A stretch of 64,000 nucleotides of DNA from Bacillota bacterium (GCA_023435645.1 JAEYRK010000014.1:1-64000), one strand, 5' to 3'. Numbered from the stretch's first letter, positions 53,205 to 62,861 are shown. A program made the numbers and translations. The notes: generated by a model from the sequence alone, not told the origin.

Positions 53205-54263
53205 TTAGCATTCCTTGATTAATCCGATGATCGTTGTGATGGAGTGATTCAAATCGCTTTGATTCATTGCTTCCATATAGGTGCTCCGCTTCGTCATCAC
53301 CTCATGAATCGCCTGCAGTAAGCTGGACACACTCAGCTCCTCCTCCTTGATCACATAGGAATAACCCTGACGCTCAAAGGATTCCGCATTCAGGATCTGA
53401 TCACCACGGCTGGATTTTAAGGAAAGCGGGATCAGAATATTGGGTTTTCTGAGCGCAAGGAGCTCACAGATCGAATTCGCTCCTGCACGGGAAATAACCA
53501 GATCGGCGGCAGCGAATAAATCACTGAGTTCCTTTTTAATGTATTCAAATTGAACATAACCCTCCATATTTGACAGCTTCTGATCCAGGTTATCCTTCCC
53601 ACAAAGGTGAATGATTTGATAATCCCGCAGAAGTGTCGGCAGGGCACCTCTGATTATCTCATTGATGATTCTGGAACCGGTGCTCCCCCCGATAATCAGT
53701 AGGATGGGTTTATTTGCAGTAAATCCGCAGAAATCAAGACCCTTCAATTTATTTCCCGAAAATAGCTCCTTCCGTATCGGAGTACCGGTCAGCACTGCCT
53801 TCTCCGGCGGAAGATACTTTAAGGTTTCAGGGAAATTTGCACAGACCTTTTTGGCGGCCGGTATTGCTAATTTGTTCGCCAGACCAGGTGTCATATCGGA
53901 TTCATGTATAATTGCCGGGATCTTAAGCTTTTTGGCAGCCAGAACAACAGGAACCGTTACGAAGCCGCCCTTCGAGAAGACAACATCCGGCTTTAGATGC
54001 TTCAACAGCTTCTTAGCTTCAAAATATCCCTTCATTACTTTAAAAGGGTCTGAAAAATTCTTAGGATCAAAATATCTTCTGAGCTTACCAGAGGAGATTC
54101 CATAATAGGGGATTCCAAACTCCTCAATCAGCTTACGTTCTATTCCGTGATGGGACCCGATGTAATGGATGTCGTAGCCCTCCTCTTTCAGCCCCGGAAG
54201 TAAGGCAATGCAGGGTGTGACATGGCCGGCGGTTCCTCCGCCTGTTAAAACGATACGCTTCAA
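53205..54263 (-). CDS. murG: UDP-GlcNAc:lipid I N-acetylglucosaminyltransferase
   Basis: 352 aa GT28 glycosyltransferase that makes lipid II from lipid I at the inner face of the membrane. Motifs: VLTGGGTAGHVTPCIALLPG, IIHESDMTPGLANKLAIPAA, ILLIIGGSTGSRIINEIIRG, DLVISRAGANSICELLALRK. The start is TTG 54263, 7 nt after GGAGG; ATG 54278 lies upstream of the ribosome site. The start overlaps the TSCPD gene by 4 nt. It is away from the usual mur/division cluster. Confidence 0.95.
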   Translation of the reverse strand: MKRIVLTGGGTAGHVTPCIALLPGLKEEGYDIHYIGSHHGIERKLIEEFGIPYYGISSGKLRRYFDPKNFSDPFKVMKGYFEAKKLLKHLKPDVVFSKGGFVTVPVVLAAKKLKIPAIIHESDMTPGLANKLAIPAAKKVCANFPETLKYLPPEKAVLTGTPIRKELFSGNKLKGLDFCGFTANKPILLIIGGSTGSRIINEIIRGALPTLLRDYQIIHLCGKDNLDQKLSNMEGYVQFEYIKKELSDLFAAADLVISRAGANSICELLALRKPNILIPLSLKSSRGDQILNAESFERQGYSYVIKEEELSVSSLLQAIHEVMTKRSTYMEAMNQSDLNHSITTIIGLIKEC

Positions 54264-54511
54264 TCGAGTGACCTCCATTTCTTTAACGCCTTGGCTAACT
54301 GGTCCGGACAGGAGGTTTTCTTAAAGCCGCAAAGGGTGCCCTCCAGCCGGCTGATGACATCATCCACCTTCATTCCGACCAAAAGTTTGGAAAGACCGGA
54401 GGCATTCCCGGCACAACCATTCTTAAAGCTGACGGATTTGATGGTATCATTTTCTTCATCTATCTCAAAGCTGATTTCGCTGCTACATACTCCGGAAGTC
54501 TTATATACCAT
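54260..54511 (-). CDS. TSCPD domain protein
   Basis: 83 aa. Ends in the TSCPDQLAKALKKW motif that names the family; Cys at ~9, 33, 61 and 68. TSCPD domains occur at the C-terminus of some class II ribonucleotide reductases and as small single proteins of unknown function. Its stop overlaps the murG start, so murG translation is probably coupled to it. Confidence 0.88.
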   Translation of the reverse strand: MVYKTSGVCSSEISFEIDEENDTIKSVSFKNGCAGNASGLSKLLVGMKVDDVISRLEGTLCGFKKTSCPDQLAKALKKWRSLD

Positions 54512-54638
54512 GTTTGCTTATCCTCCTATGACCTTCGTTTGGTATATGATTGTAATCCACAATCGAGTACATTTTATCTCACCTAAGTGCTTTTTGCAAA
54601 TGATTTATTTGTGAACAATGTCCTATGGTCATAAAGCC

Positions 54639-54848
54639 TCACAAAGCATCAGTAGAAGTATCATTATTTGGAGCAGCACAATTCTCTTTCTCTTTCTCTA
54701 TCAACGATCGTTTTGCCAGAACAGTAGCCAGGGTATCTCCCAGCTGTGTAAATGTAACAGCCAGCATGGTAATCTCCTTCTCCGGGCAGTTCTTCACAAT
54801 AGCACAGGCAATCGCCGTAATAAAGGATATCAGTTCACAGTCATCCAT
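54639..54848 (-). CDS. Small conserved protein (DUF6774-like)
   Basis: 69 aa, helical: ELISFITAIACAIVKNCPEK and ITMLAVTFTQLGDTLATVLA, resembling the DUF6774 family of Clostridia. Function unknown. GGTGAAG lies upstream of ATG. It is ~127 nt above the TSCPD gene on the same strand. Confidence 0.65.
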   Translation of the reverse strand: MDDCELISFITAIACAIVKNCPEKEITMLAVTFTQLGDTLATVLAKRSLIEKEKENCAAPNNDTSTDAL

Positions 54849-55107
54849 ATATCTTCACCCCCAATAAATATATGCCGGACACTACTCTTATGTGAGATAA
54901 AGACCGACTCGGCCGGTATATGAAAAAACAGTTATAACGATATTTGATATTTACAATTCAAGGATATCATGTATAATTTACATAACATGGAATAATGCGG
55001 GATTAGGCCTGCTGACTGAAGGGAGAATGGAATGATTTGCCTTCAAGGTATTCGCAAACTTCTTAGTTCTAGTAGTAAATAAATATAATATTATAAGGGG
55101 GATTACT

Positions 55108-56274
55108 ATGAAGAGTATCAGTACACCGTATAGGCCCGAGGAAGTGGGCTATGACCCGAGCAGGGTAGAAGCAGTTACAAAGCATTTTGAGGATATGGTG
55201 GCAAAGAAAAAGGTTCAATGTGCAAATTACTGTTTGGTAAGGGACGGCAAGGTATTTGCCTACAATGCGGTCGGTAAATTATCTTATCGGGAGGAGGATA
55301 CAAGAGAAGCCTTCCCGGATATGATCATTCGAATTGCTTCCATAACGAAGCTATTCGCCGCAGTGGCAATCTGGCAGCTGGTGGAGGATGGAAAGCTTCG
55401 GGTCAACCAGAAGGTGGGCGAGATCATCGAGGAATTCAATGAGCCACCTTTCCAGGAGATTACGGTTGCACATCTTCTATCCCATACCTCCGGACTGCAT
55501 CCTGATCCCGGATGCTTTCCAAATAAGTATTTCCAGTCACCCTGGCATTTTATCGAGAAAGAAAAGCCGGAGAACTGGATTGCAGAAGGCTTAAAGAGTG
55601 GAATGCGGATGAAGCCGGGAGAGGAATGGGCTTATTGCTCCTTTGGTTATGTAATTCTGGGAGAGATTATTACCAGAGTCAGCGGACAATTTGCCAATGA
55701 ATATATCGTAGATCATATTGTGAAGCCCTGTGGGATGAAGGATACCGGGTTTGATGTAGCCACTAAGGAAGTAGTTTCCAGAGCCTGCATCGCAAATGAG
55801 GATGTGGAAAAGCTGGTGAAGAAGGTTCTGGAGGGGACCTATGAGGAGGATGAGGAAGACCGTTACTGGAAGAAGATACCGGGAACCGGCGGAGGCATGT
55901 ACTCAACAGCATTTGATCTGTGCCGTTTCGGTACGATGCTTCAACAGGGCGGTTATATTGATGGGGTCCGAGTCATAGGAAGAAAAGCCATTGAGAAGAT
56001 GACAACCTTATATACAACCCCTCAGATTAAGGACTACTGCTGGAATTCAGGAGGCGTTTCCCGTGAATATGGGCTGGGGCCTGATATGCGCTGTAATGAT
56101 GCCAGTATCTATTCGAAAGGAACCTTTTTTCACGAAGGAGCAGGTGGCTGCAGCTTGATCATTGACCCGAAGGAGAAGCTGGTAGCAGCCTGGTTCATTC
56201 CATTCATCAATAATGTATGGTCTCCGGAGCCTCTGTATAATGCTGCAGCAGTTATGTGGTCGGGCCTTATATAA
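55108..56274 (+). CDS. Beta-lactamase-family serine hydrolase (class C-like esterase)
   Basis: 388 aa. Catalytic SITK (IRIASITKLFAAVAIWQL), YCS at the Tyr-x-Asn position (EEWAYCSFGYVILGEIITR) and HEGAGG in place of the KTG/HxG strand. These are the features of EstB-like esterases and D-aminopeptidases. No signal peptide is visible, so it acts in the cytoplasm. The substrate is unknown. AAGGGGG lies 7 nt before ATG. Confidence 0.88.
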   Translation: MKSISTPYRPEEVGYDPSRVEAVTKHFEDMVAKKKVQCANYCLVRDGKVFAYNAVGKLSYREEDTREAFPDMIIRIASITKLFAAVAIWQLVEDGKLRVNQKVGEIIEEFNEPPFQEITVAHLLSHTSGLHPDPGCFPNKYFQSPWHFIEKEKPENWIAEGLKSGMRMKPGEEWAYCSFGYVILGEIITRVSGQFANEYIVDHIVKPCGMKDTGFDVATKEVVSRACIANEDVEKLVKKVLEGTYEEDEEDRYWKKIPGTGGGMYSTAFDLCRFGTMLQQGGYIDGVRVIGRKAIEKMTTLYTTPQIKDYCWNSGGVSREYGLGPDMRCNDASIYSKGTFFHEGAGGCSLIIDPKEKLVAAWFIPFINNVWSPEPLYNAAAVMWSGLI

Positions 56275-56406
56275 AATAACTCAAGCTGACTGAAAAAGGT
56301 TGCTCCAGTTTAGGGCGAACGGGCTTAATTTATTATTCCTGAGAACCCTTTGCGAGAAAGCTTTTAGGTCATTTGGCCCCGGTCACTATGTTTGTTTGGA
56401 GGAACT

Positions 56407-57225
56407 ATGAATTACATTCGACATAAATTTGAGGTGATGAAGGCAGTTGCAATGGTTACCTATAAGGAGTGGAGTGCATATCGCACCCACTCCATGGTTT
56501 CTATCTTTGTGGGACCGGTATACTTTATTGTCCAGTATTTCATCTGGACTGCGGCTTATGGCGGCAAATCGGAGCTCAATGGGATGGAGCTGTCCCAGCT
56601 GATTACCTACTTCGGTGCCTCCACCTTAATCGGATATCTTACCATGGATTTTGCAGATTGGAATCTTCAGATGCTGATTCGGACAGGAAGATTTCTAACC
56701 TTTGCTTTACGGCCGATTCACCATAGGTTTTTTGCCTTTTCCCAGAAGCTCGGTCATAGGGTATTGGGGCTGATCTTTGAATTCATCCCCTGCTACATTA
56801 TATTTACCCTGCTATTTCAGATCGATATGGTACCAAAGAATCTCGGATGGACTGTTCTCTCCGTGGCTCTTGCCTTTTTGATGAACTTTTATGTCCACTA
56901 TATTCTGGGTATGACAGCCTTCTGGTTTACACAGTCCTCCGGTATTCGGAGGGTATTTGATTTGTTATCCAGTGTATTTTCAGGAGTATTCATACCATTG
57001 GTGTTCTTCCCCATGGCATTGCAGAGGCTATTGTTTTTTCTCCCCTTCCCCTATATGTCCTTTGTACCGGTCATGGTGTTTACCGGAGATTTTAAGCTGG
57101 CCGGGATCACGATGTCCATACCTGAAATCGTATGCATCCAGGGAGCTGCGGTATTGATTACGATCGTATTCAATGAACTCTTGTATCGCGCCTCCATGCG
57201 TAGGTTTAATGGGGTGGGAGCATAA
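56407..57225 (+). CDS. ABC-2 family exporter permease, subunit 1
   Basis: 272 aa with six hydrophobic segments. VTYKEWSAYRTHSMVSIFVG and FADWNLQMLIRTGRFLTFAL follow the ABC2_membrane_6 (DUF990-like) pattern. It is the first of a permease-permease-ATPase set (56407-59198). ATG 56407 follows GGAGGAACT; the ORF from 56392 is too long. Confidence 0.85.
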   Translation: MNYIRHKFEVMKAVAMVTYKEWSAYRTHSMVSIFVGPVYFIVQYFIWTAAYGGKSELNGMELSQLITYFGASTLIGYLTMDFADWNLQMLIRTGRFLTFALRPIHHRFFAFSQKLGHRVLGLIFEFIPCYIIFTLLFQIDMVPKNLGWTVLSVALAFLMNFYVHYILGMTAFWFTQSSGIRRVFDLLSSVFSGVFIPLVFFPMALQRLLFFLPFPYMSFVPVMVFTGDFKLAGITMSIPEIVCIQGAAVLITIVFNELLYRASMRRFNGVGA

Positions 57226-57284
57226 GGTGATGCGGAGGGAGAGTATTTATTCTGCCATTTCATTATGGAAAGGGAATGATTCAA

Positions 57285-58067
57285 ATGAAGCGTTATTTTA
57301 ACATCTATAGAGAGTGTATCAAAGTGTCATTCCAGACGGCATCAACCTATCGTCTGAATTTCTTTCTGAATTGCATCATCATGCTTTTGGGAGATATCCT
57401 GTTTCCTTTGATTACACTGCTGATCTACGGCTCGGGGGCAGGCTTTGAGGGCTGGACTGTTTATGAAGTGCTTTTGATCCAATCGGTATTTACGATGTCC
57501 ATGGCGATTGCAGATATGACCTTTCATGGCATCCTATGGGCGACCATGGGACATGTCAGAGAAGGTAATCTGGAGATGGTGCTGATACTACCTGTGGATA
57601 CGATGTTCATTCTGATGGCCAGGACCTTTTCCATTGACGCGGTTGGTCTGTTCCTTGGCGGGTTGACCATCTTTATTGTGGCACTATTTCATGTAGCGGC
57701 GCCAACTCTGTTCATGTGGCTGCAGTTTGGAGCCTTATTCCTGGTGGGCTTGTTCGTCATGATGGGGATTGCACTGCTCATGGCGGCCACCTCCTTTCGA
57801 TGGGTGGGGAATTCCAGGATTCCTGAGATATTTGATAGCATCCGTAGCTTTGGCAAGTATCCTCAAAGTGTCTTTCCGAAGGCCCTGGTCATGGTTACCT
57901 CCTTGGTGGTCCCGGTGGCTATGATAGGCTATTTTCCGGCAACTGCCTTATTAGGACAGGGAGAGCTGACGATGCTCCTAATCGTTATACCCTGTGTGAT
58001 ATTTCTTGCAGTCGGTATCGTTCTTTACCGCTTTATGGTACGACTGTATCAAGGGGTGGGAGGCTGA
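57285..58067 (+). CDS. ABC-2 family exporter permease, subunit 2
   Basis: 260 aa with six hydrophobic segments. FFLNCIIMLLGDILFPLITL and HVREGNLEMVLILPVDTMFI place it with the same family as subunit 1, forming a heterodimeric channel. ATG 57285 has AAAGGGA at ~10 nt; ATG 57276 is too close to it. Confidence 0.85.
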   Translation: MKRYFNIYRECIKVSFQTASTYRLNFFLNCIIMLLGDILFPLITLLIYGSGAGFEGWTVYEVLLIQSVFTMSMAIADMTFHGILWATMGHVREGNLEMVLILPVDTMFILMARTFSIDAVGLFLGGLTIFIVALFHVAAPTLFMWLQFGALFLVGLFVMMGIALLMAATSFRWVGNSRIPEIFDSIRSFGKYPQSVFPKALVMVTSLVVPVAMIGYFPATALLGQGELTMLLIVIPCVIFLAVGIVLYRFMVRLYQGVGG

Positions 58068-58184
58068 TTACATAGGTGGGAATTATAGCAGATGATTGCG
58101 GAGCGCAGGACGGGGTTTCTCTGGGCGCTACCGATAACATAGAAGGAGAGGAATTACGCTGTCCTTTATCGACGGGGAGGATTT

Positions 58185-59198
58185 ATGGGAAAGATTATTA
58201 CAGTGGAAAACTTAACGAAGAAATACGAGACCTATAAACGAGGAAGCGGCTTTAAGGAAAGTGTGAAGACCCTGTTTCACCGAGAAAAGGTTCCGGTAGT
58301 CGCAGTTAATCAGGTGTCCTTTACGGTGGAGGAAGGTGATATCATCGGTATCCTTGGGCCGAATGGGGCTGGAAAGTCCACGACAATTAAGATGCTGACC
58401 GGTACACTGTATCCCACCGATGGTAAAATCTCGGTCATGGGCTACAATCCCACGAAAAATCGCAAAGCCTATGTGCAGCAGATTGGAGCTGTATTCGGCC
58501 AGAAATCTCAGTTAATCTGGGATATTCCGCCGGTGGACAGCTTCCGGATGAATAAAGCAATCTATGGAATCCCGGAGAAGGATTACAGTGAGAGACTTGC
58601 ACTTATGTCTAAGCTCTTTGGTGTCGAGGATTATATCACACGGCCAACGAGAGTCCTATCCCTTGGGGAACGGATGAAATGCGAATTCATCATGGCCATG
58701 CTTCATCAACCGAAGGTTGTATTCCTGGATGAACCAACCATTGGTCTGGATGTGATTGCAAAGCAAAAAATCAGGGAATTTATCCATGAGATGAATAAGC
58801 GGGGAACCACGTTCATTCTTACCACCCATGACCTGGAGGATGTGGAGCAGCTAGCCAGAAATGTAGTGATCATCAACCATGGAGAGAAGGTTTTTGATGA
58901 TTCCATTCAAAAGCTCAGAAAGGTACTGGGAGCGAAGAAGATTGTTCAGCTGACACTGCTGCGTCCAATCGAGCGTCTGGAGATTGAGGGGGCCGAGATT
59001 GTTGAGCAGGAAGGAGAACTGAATATCACTGTCAGTGTGGATCTTGAGGCTATTACCATCACGGATTTTATTACCAAGCTCTCTGAGAAATGTGCCTTCT
59101 CGGATATCTCCATCAAGGAGATGCCGATGGAGACCATTATCACCCATATTTATCAGAGCAAAGCGGAAACAGAAGAAGAGACAGAGAGTACTTCATAG
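58185..59198 (+). CDS. ABC exporter ATPase (DrrA/NatA-like)
   Basis: 337 aa. Walker A ILGPNGAGKSTTIKMLTG, signature LSLGERMKCEFIMAM, Walker B VVFLDEPTIGLDV, H-loop TTHD. The C-terminal ~90 residues (KKIVQLTLLRPIERLEIEGA) form the accessory domain common in DrrA-like ATPases. It energises the two permeases upstream; the substrate is unknown. GGGAGG lies 5 nt before ATG. The stop overlaps the first unit of a repeat array. Confidence 0.92.
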   Translation: MGKIITVENLTKKYETYKRGSGFKESVKTLFHREKVPVVAVNQVSFTVEEGDIIGILGPNGAGKSTTIKMLTGTLYPTDGKISVMGYNPTKNRKAYVQQIGAVFGQKSQLIWDIPPVDSFRMNKAIYGIPEKDYSERLALMSKLFGVEDYITRPTRVLSLGERMKCEFIMAMLHQPKVVFLDEPTIGLDVIAKQKIREFIHEMNKRGTTFILTTHDLEDVEQLARNVVIINHGEKVFDDSIQKLRKVLGAKKIVQLTLLRPIERLEIEGAEIVEQEGELNITVSVDLEAITITDFITKLSEKCAFSDISIKEMPMETIITHIYQSKAETEEETESTS

Positions 59199-59370
59199 GA
59201 AGAGCATACAGAGGAATTCTAAGGAAGAGTATATAGAGCAATTCTGAGAATGAGCGTGCAGAGTATACGAAATAATTCTAAAGAAGAATGTACAGAGAAA
59301 CTCTAAGGAAGAGCATACAAAGGAATTCTGAGGAAGAGAATACAGTATAACTCTGAGGAAGAGAAAGTAG
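59197..59370. repeat. Degenerate 25-bp tandem repeat array
   Basis: Seven consecutive units of the form AGGAAGAG.ATACAGAG.AATTCTA/G: five of 25 bp, one of 34 bp (9-nt insertion, unit 3), and a final partial one of 15 bp. Units begin at 59197, 59222, 59247, 59281, 59306, 59331, and 59356. No spacers exist, so it is not a CRISPR. The 25-bp period is not a multiple of three, which argues against coding. Confidence 0.85.
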
Positions 59371-59457
59371 TTCAATGGATGAAAAGCTATGATCAGATTG
59401 TAATAATCAGCCGAATCGGGTACAATACGGTAAGAAAAGAAGAGCCGGAGGTATGGA

Positions 59458-60159
59458 ATGAGAAAGATTGGAATTATCGGTGCGATGGAGGAAGAGGTAA
59501 ATATCATCAAGGGTAAAATGCAGGGGGTGAAGATCCGACAGCTAGCCGGAATGGACTTTCATGAAGGCGTCATGAACAATAAACCGGTAGTGGTGGTGCA
59601 CAGTGGTATTGGCAAGGTGAATGCAGCAGTTTGCACACAGATCCTGATTGATGTATTCCTCATCGATGCGGTGATTAATACAGGAGTGGCAGGCTCCTTA
59701 AGGAATGAGATTGATATTGCGGATCTCGTGCTCTCAACGGATGCCCTGCAGCATGATATGGATGCAACCGGCTTTGGATATGAAGCCGGAGTCATTCCCA
59801 GAATGGACTGTTCGATATTCCCGGCGGATCCGGAATTGGTAGGATTGGCGGAGGAGATTTGCAGGACAGAAATCAGTGGAATCAGTGTTCATACCGGAAG
59901 GGTTGTCAGTGGTGATCAATTTATCTCTGACCAAAAGAAAAAGGAGTGGCTGGTCTCCACCTTTGGCGGTTATTGTACTGAGATGGAGGGAGCTGCGATT
60001 GCTCATGCCGCATACCTTAACAGGGTCCCCTTCCTGATCATAAGAGCAATCTCTGATAAGGCTGACCATTCCGCAGAGATGTCATATGCTGAATTCGAGT
60101 CGCTGGCCATCCAAAGTACGGTAAAATTAGTAACAGGACTCATCAACCGTTACGAATAA
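59458..60159 (+). CDS. mtnN: 5'-Methylthioadenosine/S-adenosylhomocysteine nucleosidase
   Basis: 233 aa. It cleaves adenine from MTA and SAH in methionine salvage and the activated methyl cycle. IGIIGAMEEEVNIIKGKM start, VVVVHSGIGKVNAAVCTQIL, GVAGSL, TEMEGAAIAHAA and AISDKAD with the catalytic Asp. GGAGG lies 7 nt before ATG. Confidence 0.96.
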   Translation: MRKIGIIGAMEEEVNIIKGKMQGVKIRQLAGMDFHEGVMNNKPVVVVHSGIGKVNAAVCTQILIDVFLIDAVINTGVAGSLRNEIDIADLVLSTDALQHDMDATGFGYEAGVIPRMDCSIFPADPELVGLAEEICRTEISGISVHTGRVVSGDQFISDQKKKEWLVSTFGGYCTEMEGAAIAHAAYLNRVPFLIIRAISDKADHSAEMSYAEFESLAIQSTVKLVTGLINRYE

Positions 60160-60169
60160 AGCACAGGAG

Positions 60170-60207
60170 ACCCTGGGACTTCACGAGCGAAGATCCCGGG
60201 GTTTATT
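60170..60207 (+). terminator. Terminator after mtnN
   Basis: ACCCTGGGA-CTTC / GAAG-ATCCCGGGGT hairpin followed by TTATTATA. Confidence 0.7.
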
Positions 60208-60355
60208 ATAGTAAGAATCACCATAGCGGAGCTAGCATTCTTTCCTTCAGCAAAGGGCGGCTCAAATATGTAATTATTACAAAAAATACTGTAATTCTTA
60301 CCTTGAAGATTGAATCCGGCAAAAGTATAATAATGGAAAGGGTAACCATTTCATC

Positions 60356-60508
60356 AGAGTATCGTAAAAGTATCATTAAGCATATCTTTAAGAATATCAT
60401 TAAGAGTATCAATCATGTATCAACAAGAGCTTCAATAAGAATTTCGATAAGCATATCAATCATAATATCAAAAGAATACCAATGAAGAATACCATTAGGA
60501 ATTTAATA
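60356..60508. repeat. Degenerate 12-bp AT-rich tandem repeat
   Basis: A run of about 12 imperfect 11-12 bp units like AGAATATCATTA, AGCATATCTTTA, AGAGTATCAATC and AGAATTTCGATA. A 60-codon ORF through it encodes an Ile/Ser repeat and has no ribosome site, so it is not called. The gap 60208-60355 shows nothing else. Confidence 0.7.
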
Positions 60509-60589
60509 ATAGTTCATAAAGAACAGCAATCAATCAGCAAGAAGAATATGATACAAAGAGCATCATAATAGAAAGAGAAGGTGAAGGGA

Positions 60590-61549
60590 TTGGATAATCA
60601 AAAGAGAATTGCAGAAATGATACATAATATGGAGCAGATTATCGTGGGAAAAAGGGAGGTAATCGAGTATACTCTGATTGCGCTCCTGGGCAATGGGCAT
60701 CTACTTCTGGAGGATGTTCCCGGAGTAGGAAAAACAACGCTGGCTAAGACGATTGCACAGACCATCAACTGTGGTTTTAACAGAATCCAGTTTACTCCTG
60801 ATACCCTGCCCAGTGATATCACCGGATTGTCGATCTATCATATGCAGACAGGAAGGTTCGAGTATGCTAAGGGTGCGATTATGAGCAATATCATTCTGGC
60901 AGATGAGATTAACCGTACCTCACCGAAGACCCAGGCCAGCTTATTGGAAGCGATGGAGGAAAAGCAGGTTACAGTGGACGGTATTACCTATCCGTTATCT
61001 AAACCGTTCATGGTAATAGCAACACAGAATCCAATTGATTATCTTGGAACCTATAACCTACCGGAGGCCCAGCTGGACCGTTTTATGATGAAGATATCCA
61101 TCGGTTATCCTCAGGCAGGAGATGAGAAGAGGATGGCGGACCGCTTCTTAAGCAATCAGCTGAACACAAAGCTGGAACCGGTTATGGATGGAGATACTGT
61201 TGTGGAGATGCAGAAGGAGGTAGAGCAGGTCAAGGTCAATCAGGACCTGGTTACCTTTATTACAAAAATCATTCAGGAGACCAGAAAGGACAGCAATATT
61301 ACGCTGGGTGCAAGTCCTAGAGCAACGCTCGCTCTGCTTCGGGCCTCTCAAGCACAGGCTTATCTTCAGGGAAGAAATTTTTGTATTCCGGATGACATTA
61401 TCAAGCTGGTGATTCCGGTCATTGCACATAGAATTATTCTGTCCCCTGAGGCCAGGCTGGCTCAGACTAAGGTGGATAAGGTGCTGAAGTCAATTTTAGC
61501 CAAAATCCCAGTACCGGTATTGAATGTCAGAGAAGGTGAAACGAAATAA
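60590..61549 (+). CDS. MoxR-family AAA+ ATPase
   Basis: 319 aa. Walker A LEDVPGVGKTTLAKTIA, Walker B IILADEINRTSPKTQASLLE, sensor IATQNPIDYLGTYNLPEAQL. MoxR ATPases work as chaperones for maturation of VWA- or DUF58-type partners. The set MoxR-DUF58-transglutaminase here is a common arrangement. TTG 60590 has AAGGTG 6 nt upstream; GTG 60581 is adjacent to the ribosome site. Confidence 0.93.
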   Translation: MDNQKRIAEMIHNMEQIIVGKREVIEYTLIALLGNGHLLLEDVPGVGKTTLAKTIAQTINCGFNRIQFTPDTLPSDITGLSIYHMQTGRFEYAKGAIMSNIILADEINRTSPKTQASLLEAMEEKQVTVDGITYPLSKPFMVIATQNPIDYLGTYNLPEAQLDRFMMKISIGYPQAGDEKRMADRFLSNQLNTKLEPVMDGDTVVEMQKEVEQVKVNQDLVTFITKIIQETRKDSNITLGASPRATLALLRASQAQAYLQGRNFCIPDDIIKLVIPVIAHRIILSPEARLAQTKVDKVLKSILAKIPVPVLNVREGETK

Positions 61550-61667
61550 GACTGGGCCTGTTGAAGCAAGCTTACCCTATGATGAGGCAGTGAATGCTTC
61601 CCAAGGAGATCAATCAACTGCAAGCAGTCCAAAAACTAGCCCTAATACGAAGCAAGGATGAAGCCAT

Positions 61668-62861
61668 ATGAAGATGAATCGTCTGTTTTGTGCTCTAGCA
61701 ATCATAGGAAGTGGAGTATATGCCTCATATTTCGGAGGCAATGTCTCCTATGCGCTTTTTTATCTGAGTATTTTTATTCCAATCGTTTCGTTTTTATATA
61801 CCCTGTATGTGTATTTCCGTTTTAAAATTTACCAATCAATGGGGAGCTACCTGGTCGTGAAGGGGGATTGGACGGAGTACTCCTTCGTGATAGCCAATGA
61901 GGATTACATCACCTTTAATAATGTGAAGGTAAATTTCCTTACGGATAAATCCAAGATTGAGGATACTACTCAAAGTACGGATTATAGTCTCCTTCCCGCA
62001 GAAAGCGAGAAGATGACGACGAAGATCAAATGTAATTATCGGGGAGAATACTACGTCGGTGTGGAATCTGTGGAAATAACGGATCTTTTATATCTGTTTA
62101 AGATTACTTACCCCCTTGGATCTAAGCTGAAGGCAATCGTGCTCCCCAGAGTAGTCCCCTTAGAACAGCTTGGGATAGCACCGCCCCAGGTGGATGTAAA
62201 GAACCCAATCCGTAATAGTAATTTTACCGAGGAGGAACTGGATACGGAGATCCGTAGGTATTATCCGGGGGATAACAGAAAGAGAATTCATTGGAAGGCC
62301 TCCGCTAGAATGAATGAGCTTTTGAGCAGAAAATATCAGCATAAGCCTAAGACAGAGATCGTTCTGTTCATGGATTTGATGAAAATAAAGGAAAATGATC
62401 TCCAGGTTGTCATCGCGGAGGACAAAATTATTGAGAGCATACTGGCAATCGTTAATTATTATTCCCTGAGAGGAGTACCATCCCAGATCATCTATGATAT
62501 GGGGGGGAAGAAGAAGGTTTCGATTGCTTCGAAGGAAGAATTCAACGCCTTTTATAAAGCCTGTGTTACCATTCATTTTCATGCAGTAACTCCGGTCAAT
62601 GAACTGGTCAGGGAGAGGCTGCTTCGATGTGATGAGGGACTTTTCTATGTTGTTGCCACTCATCTCTTGACCAAAGAGCTATATCTGGCGGCGCTTCAGG
62701 TGCTTGCAGGGGGCAACCGCCTTTGTATCCTATTTGTCAGTGATGATATCTCGGAGACAACAAAGGATATGATAAACAGCTTCCGCATGTCGGGTGCGGA
62801 CCTGCATCAGATCATGTCAGAGGATGAGATCGGATCGGTTCTGACTGCAGAAGCAATATAA
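61668..62861 (+). CDS. DUF58 domain protein
   Basis: 397 aa. Two N-terminal membrane segments (~1-45), a beta-rich region (~55-180) and the DUF58 motif RRYYPGDNRKRIHWKASARM (~205-225), followed by a VWA-like fold. It is the usual partner of the MoxR ATPase upstream. The function is not settled. Confidence 0.9.
   Translation: MKMNRLFCALAIIGSGVYASYFGGNVSYALFYLSIFIPIVSFLYTLYVYFRFKIYQSMGSYLVVKGDWTEYSFVIANEDYITFNNVKVNFLTDKSKIEDTTQSTDYSLLPAESEKMTTKIKCNYRGEYYVGVESVEITDLLYLFKITYPLGSKLKAIVLPRVVPLEQLGIAPPQVDVKNPIRNSNFTEEELDTEIRRYYPGDNRKRIHWKASARMNELLSRKYQHKPKTEIVLFMDLMKIKENDLQVVIAEDKIIESILAIVNYYSLRGVPSQIIYDMGGKKKVSIASKEEFNAFYKACVTIHFHAVTPVNELVRERLLRCDEGLFYVVATHLLTKELYLAALQVLAGGNRLCILFVSDDISETTKDMINSFRMSGADLHQIMSEDEIGSVLTAEAI

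Noticed and set aside
54618..54923. Plus-strand ORFs opposite the DUF6774 gene
   Set aside because: The minus-strand reading has a ribosome site and family-like sequence; the plus frames do not.
59197..59370. CRISPR array
   Set aside because: Units are adjacent without spacers and are degenerate; no cas genes in the window.
59193..59510. Minus-strand ORF through the 25-bp repeats
   Set aside because: Product of the repeat composition; it overlaps the start of mtnN and lacks a ribosome site.
60303..60485. Ile/Ser-repeat ORF of 60 codons
   Set aside because: The reading frame only reflects the 12-bp AT-rich repeat, with no ribosome site.
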